Shown here piece after piece: positions 19,477 through 28,943 of a stretch of 64,000 bases of DNA (its first letter is position 1; each line of letters starts with the position of its first letter). The position numbers and the translations under genes are program-made. The stretch is taken from the NCBI RefSeq assembly GCF_001316105.1, contig NZ_BBCP01000009.1:28093-92092 (forward strand). Reading direction: 5' to 3'. The notes under the pieces were generated by a model. The model searched no databases and had not been told where the DNA came from. It worked only from the letters and a program-made list of their open reading frames with translations. The stretch comes from Thermogymnomonas acidicola JCM 13583. Lineage in GTDB: Archaea; Thermoplasmatota; Thermoplasmata; Thermoplasmatales; Thermoplasmataceae.

Positions 19477-20283
19477 ATGAATATCACGGTTGTGGGTGCT
19501 GGCACAATAGGTGAGGCCATATCTGTGGCGCTGAAAAACAGGGGGGGCTACGATGTGACCGCCACAAGGAGGAACGTATCGAAGATAGAGACGCTGGCTG
19601 GGCTCGGCATCCGTGTCTCTTCGAAGAGCGAGGAGGCAATACTGGATGCGGACGTGGTTATCCTCTCGCTCAAGCCATACGACGTCCTTGCGTTCGTGAA
19701 GAGGAACGCCAGAGTGCTAGCGGAGAGGACGACAATATCAATGGCAGCTGCGCTCCCCCCCATCTCTGCAATGGCCCGCTACACCGGGGACGGGAGGCTG
19801 ATGAGGGCCATGACCAACATAGCGGCCAGGGTCGGCGGTGGCTTCACGGTATTCTGTGCCCCCCCAGGCATGCAGGAGCGGGAGAAGCGGGAGTGCAGGA
19901 AGATACTGGAGTGCTTCGGTGAGGTCATGGAGGTGGAGGAGAAGTACATGGACGCGCTCACTGCCATAAGCGGGAGCGGGCCTGCATACATCCTCACCGT
20001 GATGGAGGCCATGATGTATGCTGGCCTCAAGGTTGGCCTGCCCAGGGACCTTGCCCTTAAAGCGTCCTATGAGACAATCCTGGGCTCTGCGAAGCTTGTG
20101 AGTGAGAGCGGGAACCACCCATCTGTTCTCAAAGACCTGGTCGTGACGCCCGGTGGCGTGACGATAGACGCGATCTACGAACTCGAGGACTCAGGCATAA
20201 GGACTGCGTTCATGAGGGCAATAGAGAGTGCCACCATTAAGTCCAGGAAGATCTCAGAGGAGATCGCTTCCAGGGACCCATGA
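19477..20283 (+). CDS. proC: Pyrroline-5-carboxylate reductase
   Basis: Last step of proline synthesis, NAD(P)H-dependent. 268 residues in one unbroken frame. The N-terminal Rossmann motif is ITVVGAGTIGEAISVALKN. The conserved C-terminal catalytic region is ALTAISGSGPAYILTVMEAM, then VVTPGGVTIDAIYELEDSGI and a basic tail. NRGGYDV and APPGMQ show Gly/Pro insertions from 7-base runs that stayed in frame. A TATA-like AAATTTAAAA at about 19438-19447 lies 30 bases before the ATG. The 3' end overlaps the convergent gene at 20237. Confidence 0.95.
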   Translation: MNITVVGAGTIGEAISVALKNRGGYDVTATRRNVSKIETLAGLGIRVSSKSEEAILDADVVILSLKPYDVLAFVKRNARVLAERTTISMAAALPPISAMARYTGDGRLMRAMTNIAARVGGGFTVFCAPPGMQEREKRECRKILECFGEVMEVEEKYMDALTAISGSGPAYILTVMEAMMYAGLKVGLPRDLALKASYETILGSAKLVSESGNHPSVLKDLVVTPGGVTIDAIYELEDSGIRTAFMRAIESATIKSRKISEEIASRDP

Positions 20284-20677
20284 TCCTAGGACTTCCTTGG
20301 CTTCCTCGCTTCTGTCCACCGGAGCCCTCAGTGCTCCTGGCGCCACCCCCCCTTCCCGTGGCCCTGGTGGACGCCTTCCTGGTGCCTGCCACGGTTCTCT
20401 TCCTCCTCTGCCCGGGTTTCTCAGGGCTGCCCTGCCTGAGGACTGACATGGCTTCCTCTATGCTCGACGCCCCCCCTGATATAGACCTGGCAAGCTGCTC
20501 CTCGCCTATGTAGTAGAGCCAATTCACAAAGTGGCCCTGCTGCAGGTGCCAGAGCACACAGGCCGGATCGAACCTCGATATCCTCTCCATCTCATCCGCC
20601 AGTTCCCTGGGGTTCCGGGCCATCCCCCCCTTCACGCAGTGGTAGTAGGACCGAAAGTAGAATGGTTCCCTCTCCAT
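20237..20677 (-). CDS. DUF5752-like protein with basic low-complexity tail
   Basis: The first 75 residues (FYFRSYYHCVKGGMARNPRE, ERISRFDPACVLWHLQQGHF, NWLYYIGEEQLARSISGGAS) have the aromatic and histidine pattern of DUF5752-type proteins. After MSVLRQGSPEKPGQRRKR the sequence is a Lys/Arg/Gly/Thr-rich tail of about 60 residues. The tail runs antisense into the end of proC (46-base overlap), so a frameshift at the C6 run near 20345-20350 may have prolonged it artificially. Cellular role unknown. The family call is tentative. Confidence 0.55.
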   Translation of the reverse strand: MEREPFYFRSYYHCVKGGMARNPRELADEMERISRFDPACVLWHLQQGHFVNWLYYIGEEQLARSISGGASSIEEAMSVLRQGSPEKPGQRRKRTVAGTRKASTRATGRGGGARSTEGSGGQKRGSQGSPRIMGPWKRSPLRSSWT

Positions 20678-20749
20678 GCGGATCGGATGAAAGTTACAGC
20701 AAAATGGGATAAAAATATGAGGTTCTGAGCCCCCCCTGCACTATGGCGA

Positions 20750-21151
20750 TCACATGAGGGTGAACTTGTAGCCATAGTGGATTATGCCGCTTTCGCCCTC
20801 CTGTGAGATGCGCCTGAAGACTGACCTGACCCTGGAACCTATCTGGACATCGCCTGGGTCACAGTCCACTATCTGCGGTGAGGCATGGCCCCCTCGTCCA
20901 GCCTGATCACGGCCAGTATGTAAGGCTTCTGCCTCTGGAAGGCGGGCGGCGCCTCATGCACCACCGTGAACGAGACTATCTCGCCGTCCCCGGATAGCTC
21001 GAGAGGTTCCATCTTGCCTATAGATTCCCTGTGGCACACCGGGCACACGTCCCTGGGCGGGAAGTAGGTCCTCCCACAGTTTCCACACCTGCGCCCCCGT
21101 GAGCCTGTACCTGTGCTCGCTCTCCCTCCATATCCTAGAAACCTGTCCCAT
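20750..21151 (-). CDS. DUF35 OB-fold/zinc-ribbon protein of the HMG-CoA synthase-thiolase complex
   Basis: In archaea this protein bridges acetoacetyl-CoA thiolase and HMG-CoA synthase and channels the intermediate. From ATG 21151 (MGQVSRIWRESEHRYRLTGA) the frame must shift by one near 21090 to give CGNCGRTYFPPRDVCPVCHR, a four-cysteine zinc ribbon. The OB fold follows: GEIVSFTVVHEAPPAFQRQK and PYILAVIRLDEGA. A second shift near 20890 leads to ESGIIHYGYKFTLM and the stop at 20750-20752. About 134 residues, the normal size. The ATG lies 2 bases after the thiolase stop, so the genes are coupled. Confidence 0.85.
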
Positions 21152-21153
21152 GC

Positions 21154-22331
21154 TCACTCACCCACCAGGTGCACGATGGATGTCGTGCCTGTTCCTGCCA
21201 TGCTGTGCAGCATGCAGAGATCCGCTCCCTTGACCTGCCTCTGCCCGGCCTTGCCCTTGAGCTGCAGGTAAGCCTCCACGAACTGGCCAACGCCCGTGGC
21301 TCCCAGGGGGGGTTTCCCTTGGCCTTCAGGCCCCCCCTGAGGGGTTCACCGGGAGGGGGGTCTGAGATGCCGATGCCCTGCTCCACGAGTTCCCTTGCCT
21401 TTCCTGGCTGGGCGAATCCCCAGCTCCTCTAGCAGCAGGATACCGTATATCGAATAGGAATCATGCAGCTCCACGAAGGAGATGTCCTTCAGGCTCCTCC
21501 CGGAGCGCCTGAGTGCATCCCTGGCAGCCAGCTTTGCGGATTCAATGGAGTAAACGCTCTTCCTGCTGTGTACAGCCAGGTAGTCCTGCGATATGCCTGA
21601 CGACACTATCCTGATGCCGTCCAGCCTGTTCCTCTTCACGTATGACTCAGAGGCAAGCACTATTGCGGAGGCCCCCCCATCGCTCATGGGGCTGCAGTCC
21701 ATAAGGTTCAGGGGGCTCCGCTATGGGCGTTGATGACATGGCCTGCTCAAGGGTTATCCTGTTCCTGAAGTGTGCGTTCGGTTCATGGAGCCGTTTAGGT
21801 GGTCATTCACAGATATCAGAGAGAGTGTTTCCTTTGGCACATTGAAGTCATGCATGTATCTCCTGGCGGATATGGCAGCCATTGCCGCTGGAGTGGCACC
21901 GAAAAAGGCCTCCCATTCCCTGTCGAGTATGGACGAGGTTATGTCAACCACTTCGTTACCGTAGATATCTGTCATCTTCTCCACGCCGCCAACCATGACC
22001 AGGTCGTACTCCCCCGATTTTATGGCCAGGTATGCTTCCCGCACAGCAGCGGCACCCGATGCAGTTGAGGCCTCGACCCTCACGGACGGTATGTGGTTCT
22101 CCGCTATGCCCGCATAGTCAGATATCAGGCACCGATGTTCTCCTGGCCGCTTATGGAGCCCGCAAGGCTGTTGCTCCCGTAGAGGATCTGTATGTCCTTG
22201 GCAGTGATGCCGGCCTCCTCCACAGCCTTTAAGCCGGCCTCGGTAGCCAGTTCCCTCAATGACCTGTCCCAGAGCTCACCATACTTTGTCTCGCTTGCAC
22301 CTATGATGTAGACATCACTCAATGCCGTCAC
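21154..22331 (-). CDS. Acetoacetyl-CoA thiolase-family protein of the mevalonate operon; nucleophile position is Thr
   Basis: Middle gene of the HMG-CoA synthase/thiolase/DUF35 operon, expected to supply acetoacetyl-CoA for isoprenoid lipids. Start [20 protein letters not shown]. Other parts are in different frames: EYDLVMVGGVEKMTDIYGNE, DYLAVHSRKSVYSIESAKLA, FVELHDSYSIYGILLLEELG, and a C-terminus AKGNP.GATGVGQFVEAYLQ ending VHLVGE. The motif usually written E-A-C-A-S-G here reads EASTASGAAA: Thr replaces the nucleophilic Cys, codon ACT, with no G/C run nearby. The start overlaps the synthase gene's end by 17 bases. About 385 residues after repair of at least three breaks. Confidence 0.87.
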
Positions 22332-23377
22332 CCACCACTATTTTCTTCTTGAACTTCGCATACATCGCGTAGTCCAGCCACTTCACCTTGCTCAGCTGTT
22401 CCTTTATGGTTGGTGCCGCATGCCTCTCCATCTCCTCTATCCTGTCGGTCACCGTTATGTCGAATGCGTCGGAACCAGCACCTGAGCCGAAAGAAACCGC
22501 AAGGATCCTGTCACCTGGCTTCGCTATGTCGAGGATCGCTGAGAGGCCGGTCATCATGGAGCCGGAATACGTGTTACCGATCACCGGCGTGAGCAGCCCC
22601 CCCTCCCTGAACTGCGACTCCTCAAAGCCCAGCATCTTCGCGGCCCTCGTCGGGAACTTCCCGTTCGGCTGGTGGAACACCACATAGTTGTAGTCCTTGG
22701 GCGTTGTGTTAGCTTCTCCATCATCATCTTCGCCGCAGATGTGAGATGCCTGAAGTAGGCCGGCTCTCCCGTGAAACGCTCGCCGTGGCTGGGGTACGGC
22801 TGCCCCCCCTCCCTCCTCCAGAAGTCCGGGGTATCAGAAGTAACAGAGACTGTGTCGTTTATCTCTGCTATTACGTCCTTCTTGCCGAGTATGAAAGCGG
22901 TGCCACCGGCGGATGCTGTGTACTCAAGGACGTCTCCTGGGGCACCCTGTGACGTGTCTGCTCCGATGGCCATTCCGTACTCAATGAAGCCGGAGTCGAC
23001 CATCGCCTTCACGTTCTGCATACCCGCAGTGCCTGCCTTGCAGGCAAACTCATAGTCCGCCGAGAAGAGCCTGAAGTCCGCGCCGATGGCTGCTGCCACA
23101 ATCGTTGCCGTCGGCTTTACCGCGTACGGATGGGATTCAGAGCCCACGTATATTGCTCCGATCCGCTTAGGTCTATCCTCTTTCTCCTCAGTGCGTTCCT
23201 CGCGGCCTCCACCGCAATGGTGGCCACGTCCTCGTCTGGTGCAGGTACGGACTTGCTCAGAATATATATGCCATTCTTGATGGATTCTGCGTCCTCACCC
23301 CCCCACACCCTTGCTATTTCCTCAGGCTTTATCCTGTACCTGGGAATGTAGGATCCATAAGTTACTATACCGGACAT
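22315..23377 (-). CDS. Hydroxymethylglutaryl-CoA synthase, archaeal type
   Basis: Condenses acetoacetyl-CoA and acetyl-CoA to HMG-CoA, the entry to the mevalonate pathway for archaeal lipids. Start [20 protein letters not shown], then [20 protein letters not shown]. The nucleophilic Cys is present in [20 protein letters not shown] and the catalytic His in [35 protein letters not shown] follows. The C-terminus [11 protein letters not shown] ends at 22315. Breaks fall near 23150 and 22680. About 350 residues, typical for archaea. Unlike the partner thiolase, its catalytic residues look normal. Confidence 0.93.
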
Positions 23378-23437
23378 CCAGCGTAGTTGAAAGCTATTCT
23401 ATATATAATTATTCACGAAATGAAAATCGTCAATTGC

Positions 23438-24379
23438 CTATGTGGATCGGAGTATGTCGTCCAGGGCCTCACTGAGCCCCCCCGGGAACCTGAAGGTGAA
23501 GCCCTCCTCATTGAGCCTCTTCGGCACCACCCTCTTCCCGTTGGGGGAGCATTTCGGCTGCCCTGCCGAACCTGCGCCGTAGTATAAACATTGGAGCTGG
23601 TATCCTGGCCTTCCCGCCCAGCTTTGATGCCAGTAGGTCTGTGAACTCCCTGAACCTGACTATCCCTGGTGCCGAGAGGTTGTAGGGTCCCTTCGAAGCT
23701 TCCCTCTCCATTAGGAAGCGTATGGCCTCCACTTCATCGGTGATGTGTATCCATGGGAACACTGGTTGCCCGGCCTCACATAGCCTCCCAGGCCCCTCCT
23801 GAAGAGCGGGAGGAGGACTGCCATGGGGGGGCCAGCGTCAGCCATCAGGATGGGGGGGCACGTCCTCAGCAGGACCACACGCCTGCCGGTGTCGGCAGCC
23901 CTCATGGCCTCTGCTTCCCATCTCGATACCAGGTCTCCCCCCCAGAAGTCGCTCCCTGCCGGGGGCGTCCTCCGTCACCGGCTGGTCATCCCATCCATCG
24001 GCACCGTAGTACCCCCCCGATGCAGACGCATTTACGAGGACATCTGGAGGATCCTTGCACGCCTTCATGGCATCAACTATTGCTTGGTGCTCAGCACGCG
24101 GCTCCTGACCACTTCTTCTTCGTAGCCTGCCTTCCAGGGTGCAAAGATCTGGGCACCGGCTAGGTTCACAACAGCGTAGGCCCCCCCGTCCAGGGCATCT
24201 ATAGGCACCTTGCCACTGTATGGGTCCCACTGCCTGTACTGCACTGAGGTGCCACCAACCTCCCTGGAGGTGCCCCCCCTTGTGAGGATCACCACCCTGT
24301 GGCCGGACTCGGCAAGTGACCTCACGAGATTCCTGCCAATTGCGCCTGTACCGCCTGCCACGACGACGGGATCTCCCAT
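23438..24379 (-). CDS. NAD-dependent epimerase/SDR protein, TIGR01777 family with DUF1731 tail
   Basis: Extended short-chain dehydrogenase fold. The N-terminus MGDPVVVAGGTGAIGRNLVR has the GxxGxxG cofactor motif, and VVNLAGAQIFAPWKAGY is the family's second landmark. A middle stretch in another frame has DVLVNASASGYYG-type sequence. FPWIHITDEVEAIRFLMERE is conserved, and the tail GFTFRFPG.LSEALDDIL belongs to DUF1731 and ends at TAG 23438-23440. About 305 residues. Breaks are at the C/G runs near 24060, 23760 and 23540. Cell-division-inhibitor-like annotations are common in this family, but the reaction is unknown. Confidence 0.82.
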
Positions 24380-24553
24380 ATATGAACATTATGCACCCCA
24401 TGGATATAAAGGAGTGTAAAACTGCGTTTTACTTTGAGGCGGGACCATTCATGCCAGGGCCATGTTTTCCACGTCTGCACCGACGAGAGAGGCGTGCGGG
24501 CCTGCCTCCTATAAATATATATACAGAAATATTATGTATCGGCGAGGGTAAAC

Positions 24554-24774
24554 ATGGCGGACGAGCTTAGTCCAAATGCCAAGAAGGTTTATGAGGCCAT
24601 AAAGAAGCTGGGGGGGCAACCTCGGAAGACAAGCTGAAGTCTGCAGATGACATAATGAAGGCTGCAGGTGTTGGAAAGGCCATTGTCACAAGCTCCCTGC
24701 AGGAGCTACAGAGCAAGGGCCTGGTCAAGAGGGTGGCCAGGCAGAAGAGTGCTGGCTACTACGCCTTAAAGTAG
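24554..24774 (+). CDS. Small winged-helix DNA-binding protein, about 73 residues
   Basis: ATG 24554 gives ADELSPNAKKVYEAIKKLG. The G7 run at 24610-24616 then shifts the frame; with five G it continues ATSEDKLKSADDIMKAAGVG, AIVTSSLQELQSKGLVKRVA and ends KSAGYYALK at TAG 24772-24774. The shape is a compact winged helix: helix, turn, recognition helix (KAIVTSSLQELQSKG), basic wing. No ligand domain is present. An AT-rich promoter (CCTATAAATATATATAC, about 24510-24526) precedes it. Possibly an abundant chromatin or regulatory protein typical of Thermoplasmata; function unknown. Confidence 0.72.
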
Positions 24775-24905
24775 GCACGCCCCCCCACGTGTGGCAGCTG
24801 CCAGAAGTTCAATTTTTTAACACCTGACATTAATTAATACCTACATATATTTATGCGTGCAAAGGTTATTAAAATGCGACACATGTATCAAGAGGAGAGT
24901 AGCCG

Positions 24906-26081
24906 ATGACCACCCTCATAGTGAACATAGACAGGGACAACGACTTTGGAGAGAAGGCTGGTATAAAAGGGCCGGTCGTTGGGTACTCCGAGTGCTACAA
25001 TGCTGCAGTAAAGCTCATCACCACAGACCCTGAGGATTCAGATGCAAATGCCCTCTTCGGCGCAATAAAGCACTATGAGGAGCTCCGGGAGAGGGGGGGA
25101 GAGGACGTTGAGATATGCCTTATAACGGGAGACCAGGACGTGGGCGAGACCTCTGACACGGAGCTGGGAAGGCAGATAGATGACGTCCTGTCCAGGGGGG
25201 GAAACTATGATGACATGATCCTTGTATCAGACGGAGCAGAGGACGACTACATAGTGCCTGTCCTGGTCTCTAGGAGAAAGATAAGGTATGTGAAGCATAT
25301 TATCGTGAGGCACAACCAGAACATAGAATCCCTGTATTACTACATAGTAAAGGCGCTTAAGGACAAGAAAGTGGTGAACAAGTTCATAATACCCCTGGGC
25401 ATAGTTTTCCTGACCTACGGTGTGGTCTCTCTTGCCTTTATACTGTACGAACTGGTCAGCGCGAGGATAACAACCATAGACCCGAGCATAGGTGCCATAA
25501 CCTTCGTTACCATAGTCCTTGGAGGGTACCTTCTTGAGAGGGGGGGCTTCGAGGTCGGGGGGGCAAAGGTCAACGGCCTGTTCCACTCGGTTTACAGGTA
25601 CGCACAGGAGACCAGGGTGCTCTTCCTATCGTACGTTGTGGCCTCGATGCTTATCCTGGTGGGAATAGCATCCAGTTATGTCATAACAAGGGACACAACG
25701 AAGAGCCCGGTGGACGCGATCCTGGTTTTCCTCTCAATGTTCACCTGGTGGCTTTACGGTGCCTTCTTCACAAGGGAGGTTGGCTCGGCAATTGAGATGG
25801 CTGTTTACAAGAAGCCCATAACCCACAGCGTGTGGTACGGCCTGCTCTTCTCCCTCTCCATAGCGTTCATCGTGTATGGTATGATGAACTACATCAGGTA
25901 CATCCTCGGGTTCATAACCCTCAGGGTAGCCATCGCCAGTGTCTTCTTCCTGATACTCGGCCTCGTGATAGCGATGTTCTCCTCCATGATCAACAGGTAC
26001 TATTCAGAGGCCAGGGAATCAAGGGGGGGTGAGGAGAGGGAGCAGGGTGCGAAGATATCCAACGACATGACCAACAAGTAA
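24906..26081 (+). CDS. DUF373 family membrane protein
   Basis: 391 residues in one frame. The N-terminal 150 residues are soluble and carry the DUF373 pattern: NIDRDNDFGEKAGIKGPVVG, TTDPEDSDANALFGAIKHYE, and MILVSDGAEDDYIVPVLVSR. Six to eight hydrophobic segments follow from about residue 160 (FIIPLGIVFLTYGVVSLAFI, VASMLILVGIASSYVI). The acidic N-terminal motifs resemble a phosphate- or metal-handling site, but no activity is known to me. It is followed by the MptE-like gene with a 2-base gap, suggesting coupling. GG and RGG doublets reflect G7 runs that stayed in frame. Confidence 0.9.
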   Translation: MTTLIVNIDRDNDFGEKAGIKGPVVGYSECYNAAVKLITTDPEDSDANALFGAIKHYEELRERGGEDVEICLITGDQDVGETSDTELGRQIDDVLSRGGNYDDMILVSDGAEDDYIVPVLVSRRKIRYVKHIIVRHNQNIESLYYYIVKALKDKKVVNKFIIPLGIVFLTYGVVSLAFILYELVSARITTIDPSIGAITFVTIVLGGYLLERGGFEVGGAKVNGLFHSVYRYAQETRVLFLSYVVASMLILVGIASSYVITRDTTKSPVDAILVFLSMFTWWLYGAFFTREVGSAIEMAVYKKPITHSVWYGLLFSLSIAFIVYGMMNYIRYILGFITLRVAIASVFFLILGLVIAMFSSMINRYYSEARESRGGEEREQGAKISNDMTNK

Positions 26082-26083
26082 GC

Positions 26084-26777
26084 ATGGACTGGAATTCATG
26101 GTCCCGTTACTACATGGCGATAACTGGGGGGGAGCTTGGCATTGACCCTGCAATGGATCTCGTGTCGTCGCTGCGCCTTTCGGACATAATAGGTGAGAGG
26201 GGGGGCTGCCTGAGGCTATCGGACCATCGCCTGTCCGGCCTCAGGGGGGGCGGTGATGTCTATGTAATAGGAAACGGGCCTGGCCTGGCTGAGTTACTAC
26301 ACTCTGTGGGAGAAGGCAAGGTATTCGTTGCCGATTCTGCCATAGGCACATTCCACTCCATCATGGGGGGGTGCCCAGATTTCATAGTGACAGACCTTGA
26401 CGGTGACACTGACGGAATAATGGAGTGCGCCAGGAAGGGTTCAATCGTCTTCGTCCATGCCCACGGGGATAATGTGGAGAAGGTGGAAAGGCTGGCGCCA
26501 TTCCTCTTCCCGGGCGCTGTGGGCACCACGCAGAACAGGCCTGTTGGATTCGTCCACAACTTTTACGGTTTCACGGACGGCGACAGGGCAGCATTCATAG
26601 CCGCCGCTTTCGGCGCAAGGAGGATTACACTTGTGGGCTTTGACTTCGAGCACCCGGTGCACAAGGGTAACCCGGAGAGGAAGAAGGCGAAGCTGAAGTG
26701 GGCTAGGGCCCTCCTCTCAGCCTCGCCCAGGAGCGGGGGGCGGAGAACTTATCGAAGGCGATTTCATTGACATCTAG
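26084..26777 (+). CDS. MptE-like (DUF115) 6-hydroxymethyl-pterin diphosphokinase
   Basis: Archaeal replacement for FolK: transfers diphosphate to 6-hydroxymethyl-dihydropterin in tetrahydropterin or folate synthesis. MDWNSWSRYYMAITGGELGI starts the protein. DVYVIGNGPGLAELLHSVGE is the nucleotide site, and PDFIVTDLDGDTDGIMECAR has the conserved acidic cluster. GTTQNRPVGFVHNFYGFTDG and ITLVGFDFEHPVHKGNPERK are the DUF115 C-terminal motifs. The natural ending GDFIDI with TAG at 26775-26777 is recovered by correcting a G run and a missing base near 26735-26755; the raw frame stops at 26770. The activity fits the formyl-THF ligase found in this window. Confidence 0.87.
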
Positions 26778-26790
26778 GCAGGCCAGTTCA

Positions 26791-26805
26791 CCCCCCTCAT
26801 GGGGG
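26791..26805 (+). terminator. Short GC hairpin after the MptE-like gene
   Basis: C6TCAT followed by G5, 14 bases after the stop. It lies in the about 200-base gap between convergent genes. I see no gene in the rest of that gap. Weak evidence because run lengths in this sequence are unreliable. Confidence 0.3.
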
Positions 26806-26975
26806 CCATCTGGAACGGCACAGCATGCGCCAGCGAAGCAGTGAATCGGGGGGGCCTGAAAACTCACCGGCGAACACAATATCCAGCCACATCTACCCTC
26901 ACACCCCCCCATTTCAGCAACGAGGTCAGGTGAGGAAATGCCCACACAGTGATGGCAATTAGCCAGACTGGACGG

Positions 26976-27648
26976 CTACTTGCTCACGAGATAGTCACCG
27001 CTGAGTGCAACCGTCACGGGCACAGAATCTAGGGAGAGGGCTACCTCTATGTCCATCCGGCCACCCATCATGGCAAGCTCCTGGAGCCCCCCCTGCCCCC
27101 CCTCCTGACCATCTCAGCGTAGCGCCCGAAGTCAGGGTCTCCCCCCCCTCCAGCTTCTCCCTGATGAACTCGCCGAATATCCTGTCCTCATCAGCCTCCC
27201 CCCCGTCTGGCCTGTTGGACAGGGTTATGAAGACCCTATCGCCACCGCTCACTGCGTCAACAGTCTTGCTGAAGTTCACAAATGACCCCCCCAGGAAGAC
27301 CCTTCCCCCCCTGTTGCGTATCCTCTCCAGGACCTTTGTGCCGTTGGTGGAGGTGAAAATGACCTCCCGCCCCTGCAAGTCCGCGCCCATGAGCTCTGAT
27401 GGGGGGGAGTTGTTGTAATCGAAGCCAGGTACCTTCAGGCCGAACCTCTCGCCCACGAGCACCCTCTTCGGATCCTCCCTCTTCATCGCCCTGGCCACAG
27501 AAACGCTGCCAGTCGGTATCACCCTGGTTGCTCCCCCCCTGTGCAGGATTATCGGGATTGAGGTCGTCGACCTGAATATGTCAACGAGCACCCTCGTTCC
27601 CTCCTCGAAGTCCTTCTGGTTCCTGCCGTCCTCTATGACAACTTCCAT
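26976..27648 (-). CDS. 2-phosphosulfolactate phosphatase family protein (ComB-like)
   Basis: ComB hydrolyses 2-phosphosulfolactate, a step toward coenzyme M. Family landmarks are TRVLVDIFRSTTSIPIILHR, VLVGERFGLKVPGFDYNNSP and VIFTSTNGTKVLERIRNRGG. The raw frame diverges after TLTSGATLR; the other frame restores FGRYAEMVRRG, LQELAMMGGRMDIEVALSLD and ends SGDYLVSK at TAG 26976-26978. About 220 residues. ComB homologues are common outside methanogens, so coenzyme M synthesis should not be assumed, and no comA or comC is seen nearby. The start MEVVIEDGRNQKDFEEG is a reasonable ATG. Confidence 0.82.
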
Positions 27649-27764
27649 CCGCTTCTCTATGGATTCTGTGGATAAAATATGTGACCTTCCCGGGAACCGC
27701 CATGCCTTTGTGAAAGGTAAATATAGAATCGTGCCATATTCCCCCCCGAAAGGTGTTACGATTC

Positions 27765-28243
27765 ATGGCACAGACGGTCAAGACCATGGTTGAGGGCGGC
27801 AAGGCCACTACAGGGCCACCCCCCCTGGGCCCAGCCCTTGGCCCCCCCTGGGGGGGCTTAACCTTGGCCAGCTGGTCAAGGAGATCAACGAGAAGACCAA
27901 AGACTTTCAGGGCATGCAGGTGCCGGTCACCGTCATTGTGACGGATCCTGCATCGAAGAAGTACGAGATACAGATAGGCATACCGCCCACATCGGCCCTT
28001 CTCAAGAAGGAACTCAAGATAGAGAAGGGCGCATCGAAAAGGAAGGAGGCCATAGCCGCGAACGCCTCCCTCGAACAGATAAAGAAGGTTGCCAAGATGA
28101 AGCTGGGCTCTACTATGTCCTATGACCTCAGGGCCGCTGTGCTTGAGGTCCTAGGAACCTGCGTTTCAATGGGTATAAATGTTGATGGAAAGGACCCGAA
28201 GGAGGTACAAAGGCTTATTAAGTCAGGCGAAATCGAGATATAG
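27765..28243 (+). CDS. rpl11: 50S ribosomal protein L11
   Basis: Binds 23S rRNA at the GTPase centre. ATG 27765 (MAQTVKTMVEGGKATTG) then the diagnostic PPLGPALGP region. Here the C7 and G7 runs at about 27818-27857 turn it into GPPPLGPALGPPWGG and shift the frame; with shorter runs it continues LNLGQLVKEINEKTKDFQGM. The rest is intact: PVTVIVTDPASKKYEIQIGI, PSKRKEAIAANASLEQIK-like sequence and TCVSMGINVDGKDPKEVQRL. About 158 residues. First gene of the L11-L1-L10-L12 operon. Confidence 0.95.
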
Positions 28244-28286
28244 TCCTGTAGGAGAGGGCATCTCGGTCACTACAGGGGTGTTGTGA

Positions 28287-28943
28287 ATGGCTGACAGCGT
28301 CTCAAAGTTTGTCGCAGAAGCGAAGAAGCAGTCGAAGGAGAGGAAGTTCCTGGAGAGCCTTGAACTTGCCATAAACCTCAAGGACGTGGACCTCTCCGAT
28401 CCCAAGAACAGGATCAATGATGAGCTTGTTCTGCCCAACGGCAGGGGAAAGGAGACCAAAATAGCAGTCATAGGAAGCGAGGAACTCAAGGCCAAGGCGA
28501 GGGGGGTCCGCAGACCTCATATTCGGCCCAGAAGACCTCTCCAAGTTCGCGGAGAACAAGAAGGAGTTCAAGAAGGTAGCAAACGAGGTTGACTTCTTCA
28601 TAGCGGAGTCCACCCTCATGGCGAACATAGGCAGGACCCTGGGCCCTGTGCTTGGCCCCAGGGGGGGCAAGATCCCGAAGCCCATACCGCCAGGGCAGGA
28701 CCCTGCGCCTATGATATCTGCACTCAGGAAGACCGTGAGGATAAGGACAAGGGACAGGAGGACCTTCCACGTGCCGTGGGGGGGACGAAGAGCATGAAGG
28801 ACGAAGAAATAGGAGAGAACGTGACTGCAGTCATAAAGAGGGTTGCAAGCAAGCTCGAGAAGGGCATGTCGAACATTGAATCTGTGTACATCAAGACGAC
28901 CATGGGTAAGGCTGTGAAGATAGATGTGGAGGCGATCAAATGA
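28287..28943 (+). CDS. rpl1: 50S ribosomal protein L1
   Basis: Binds the 23S L1 stalk and, in many archaea, its own mRNA. ATG 28287 gives MADSVSKFVAEAKKQSKERK, then NLKDVDLSDPKNRINDELVL and GRGKETKIAVIGSEELKAKA. A G6 run at 28501-28506 breaks the frame; reading past it gives SADLIFGPEDLSKFAENKKE, GRTLGPVLGPRGGKIPKPIP and the C-terminal [14 protein letters not shown] further break is near 28780. The stop overlaps the L10 start (ATGA at 28940-28943). About 218 residues. Confidence 0.94.

Noticed and set aside
26976..27648. Evidence of methanogenesis from ComB
   Set aside because: ComB homologues occur widely outside methanogens and no other methanogenesis gene is in the window.
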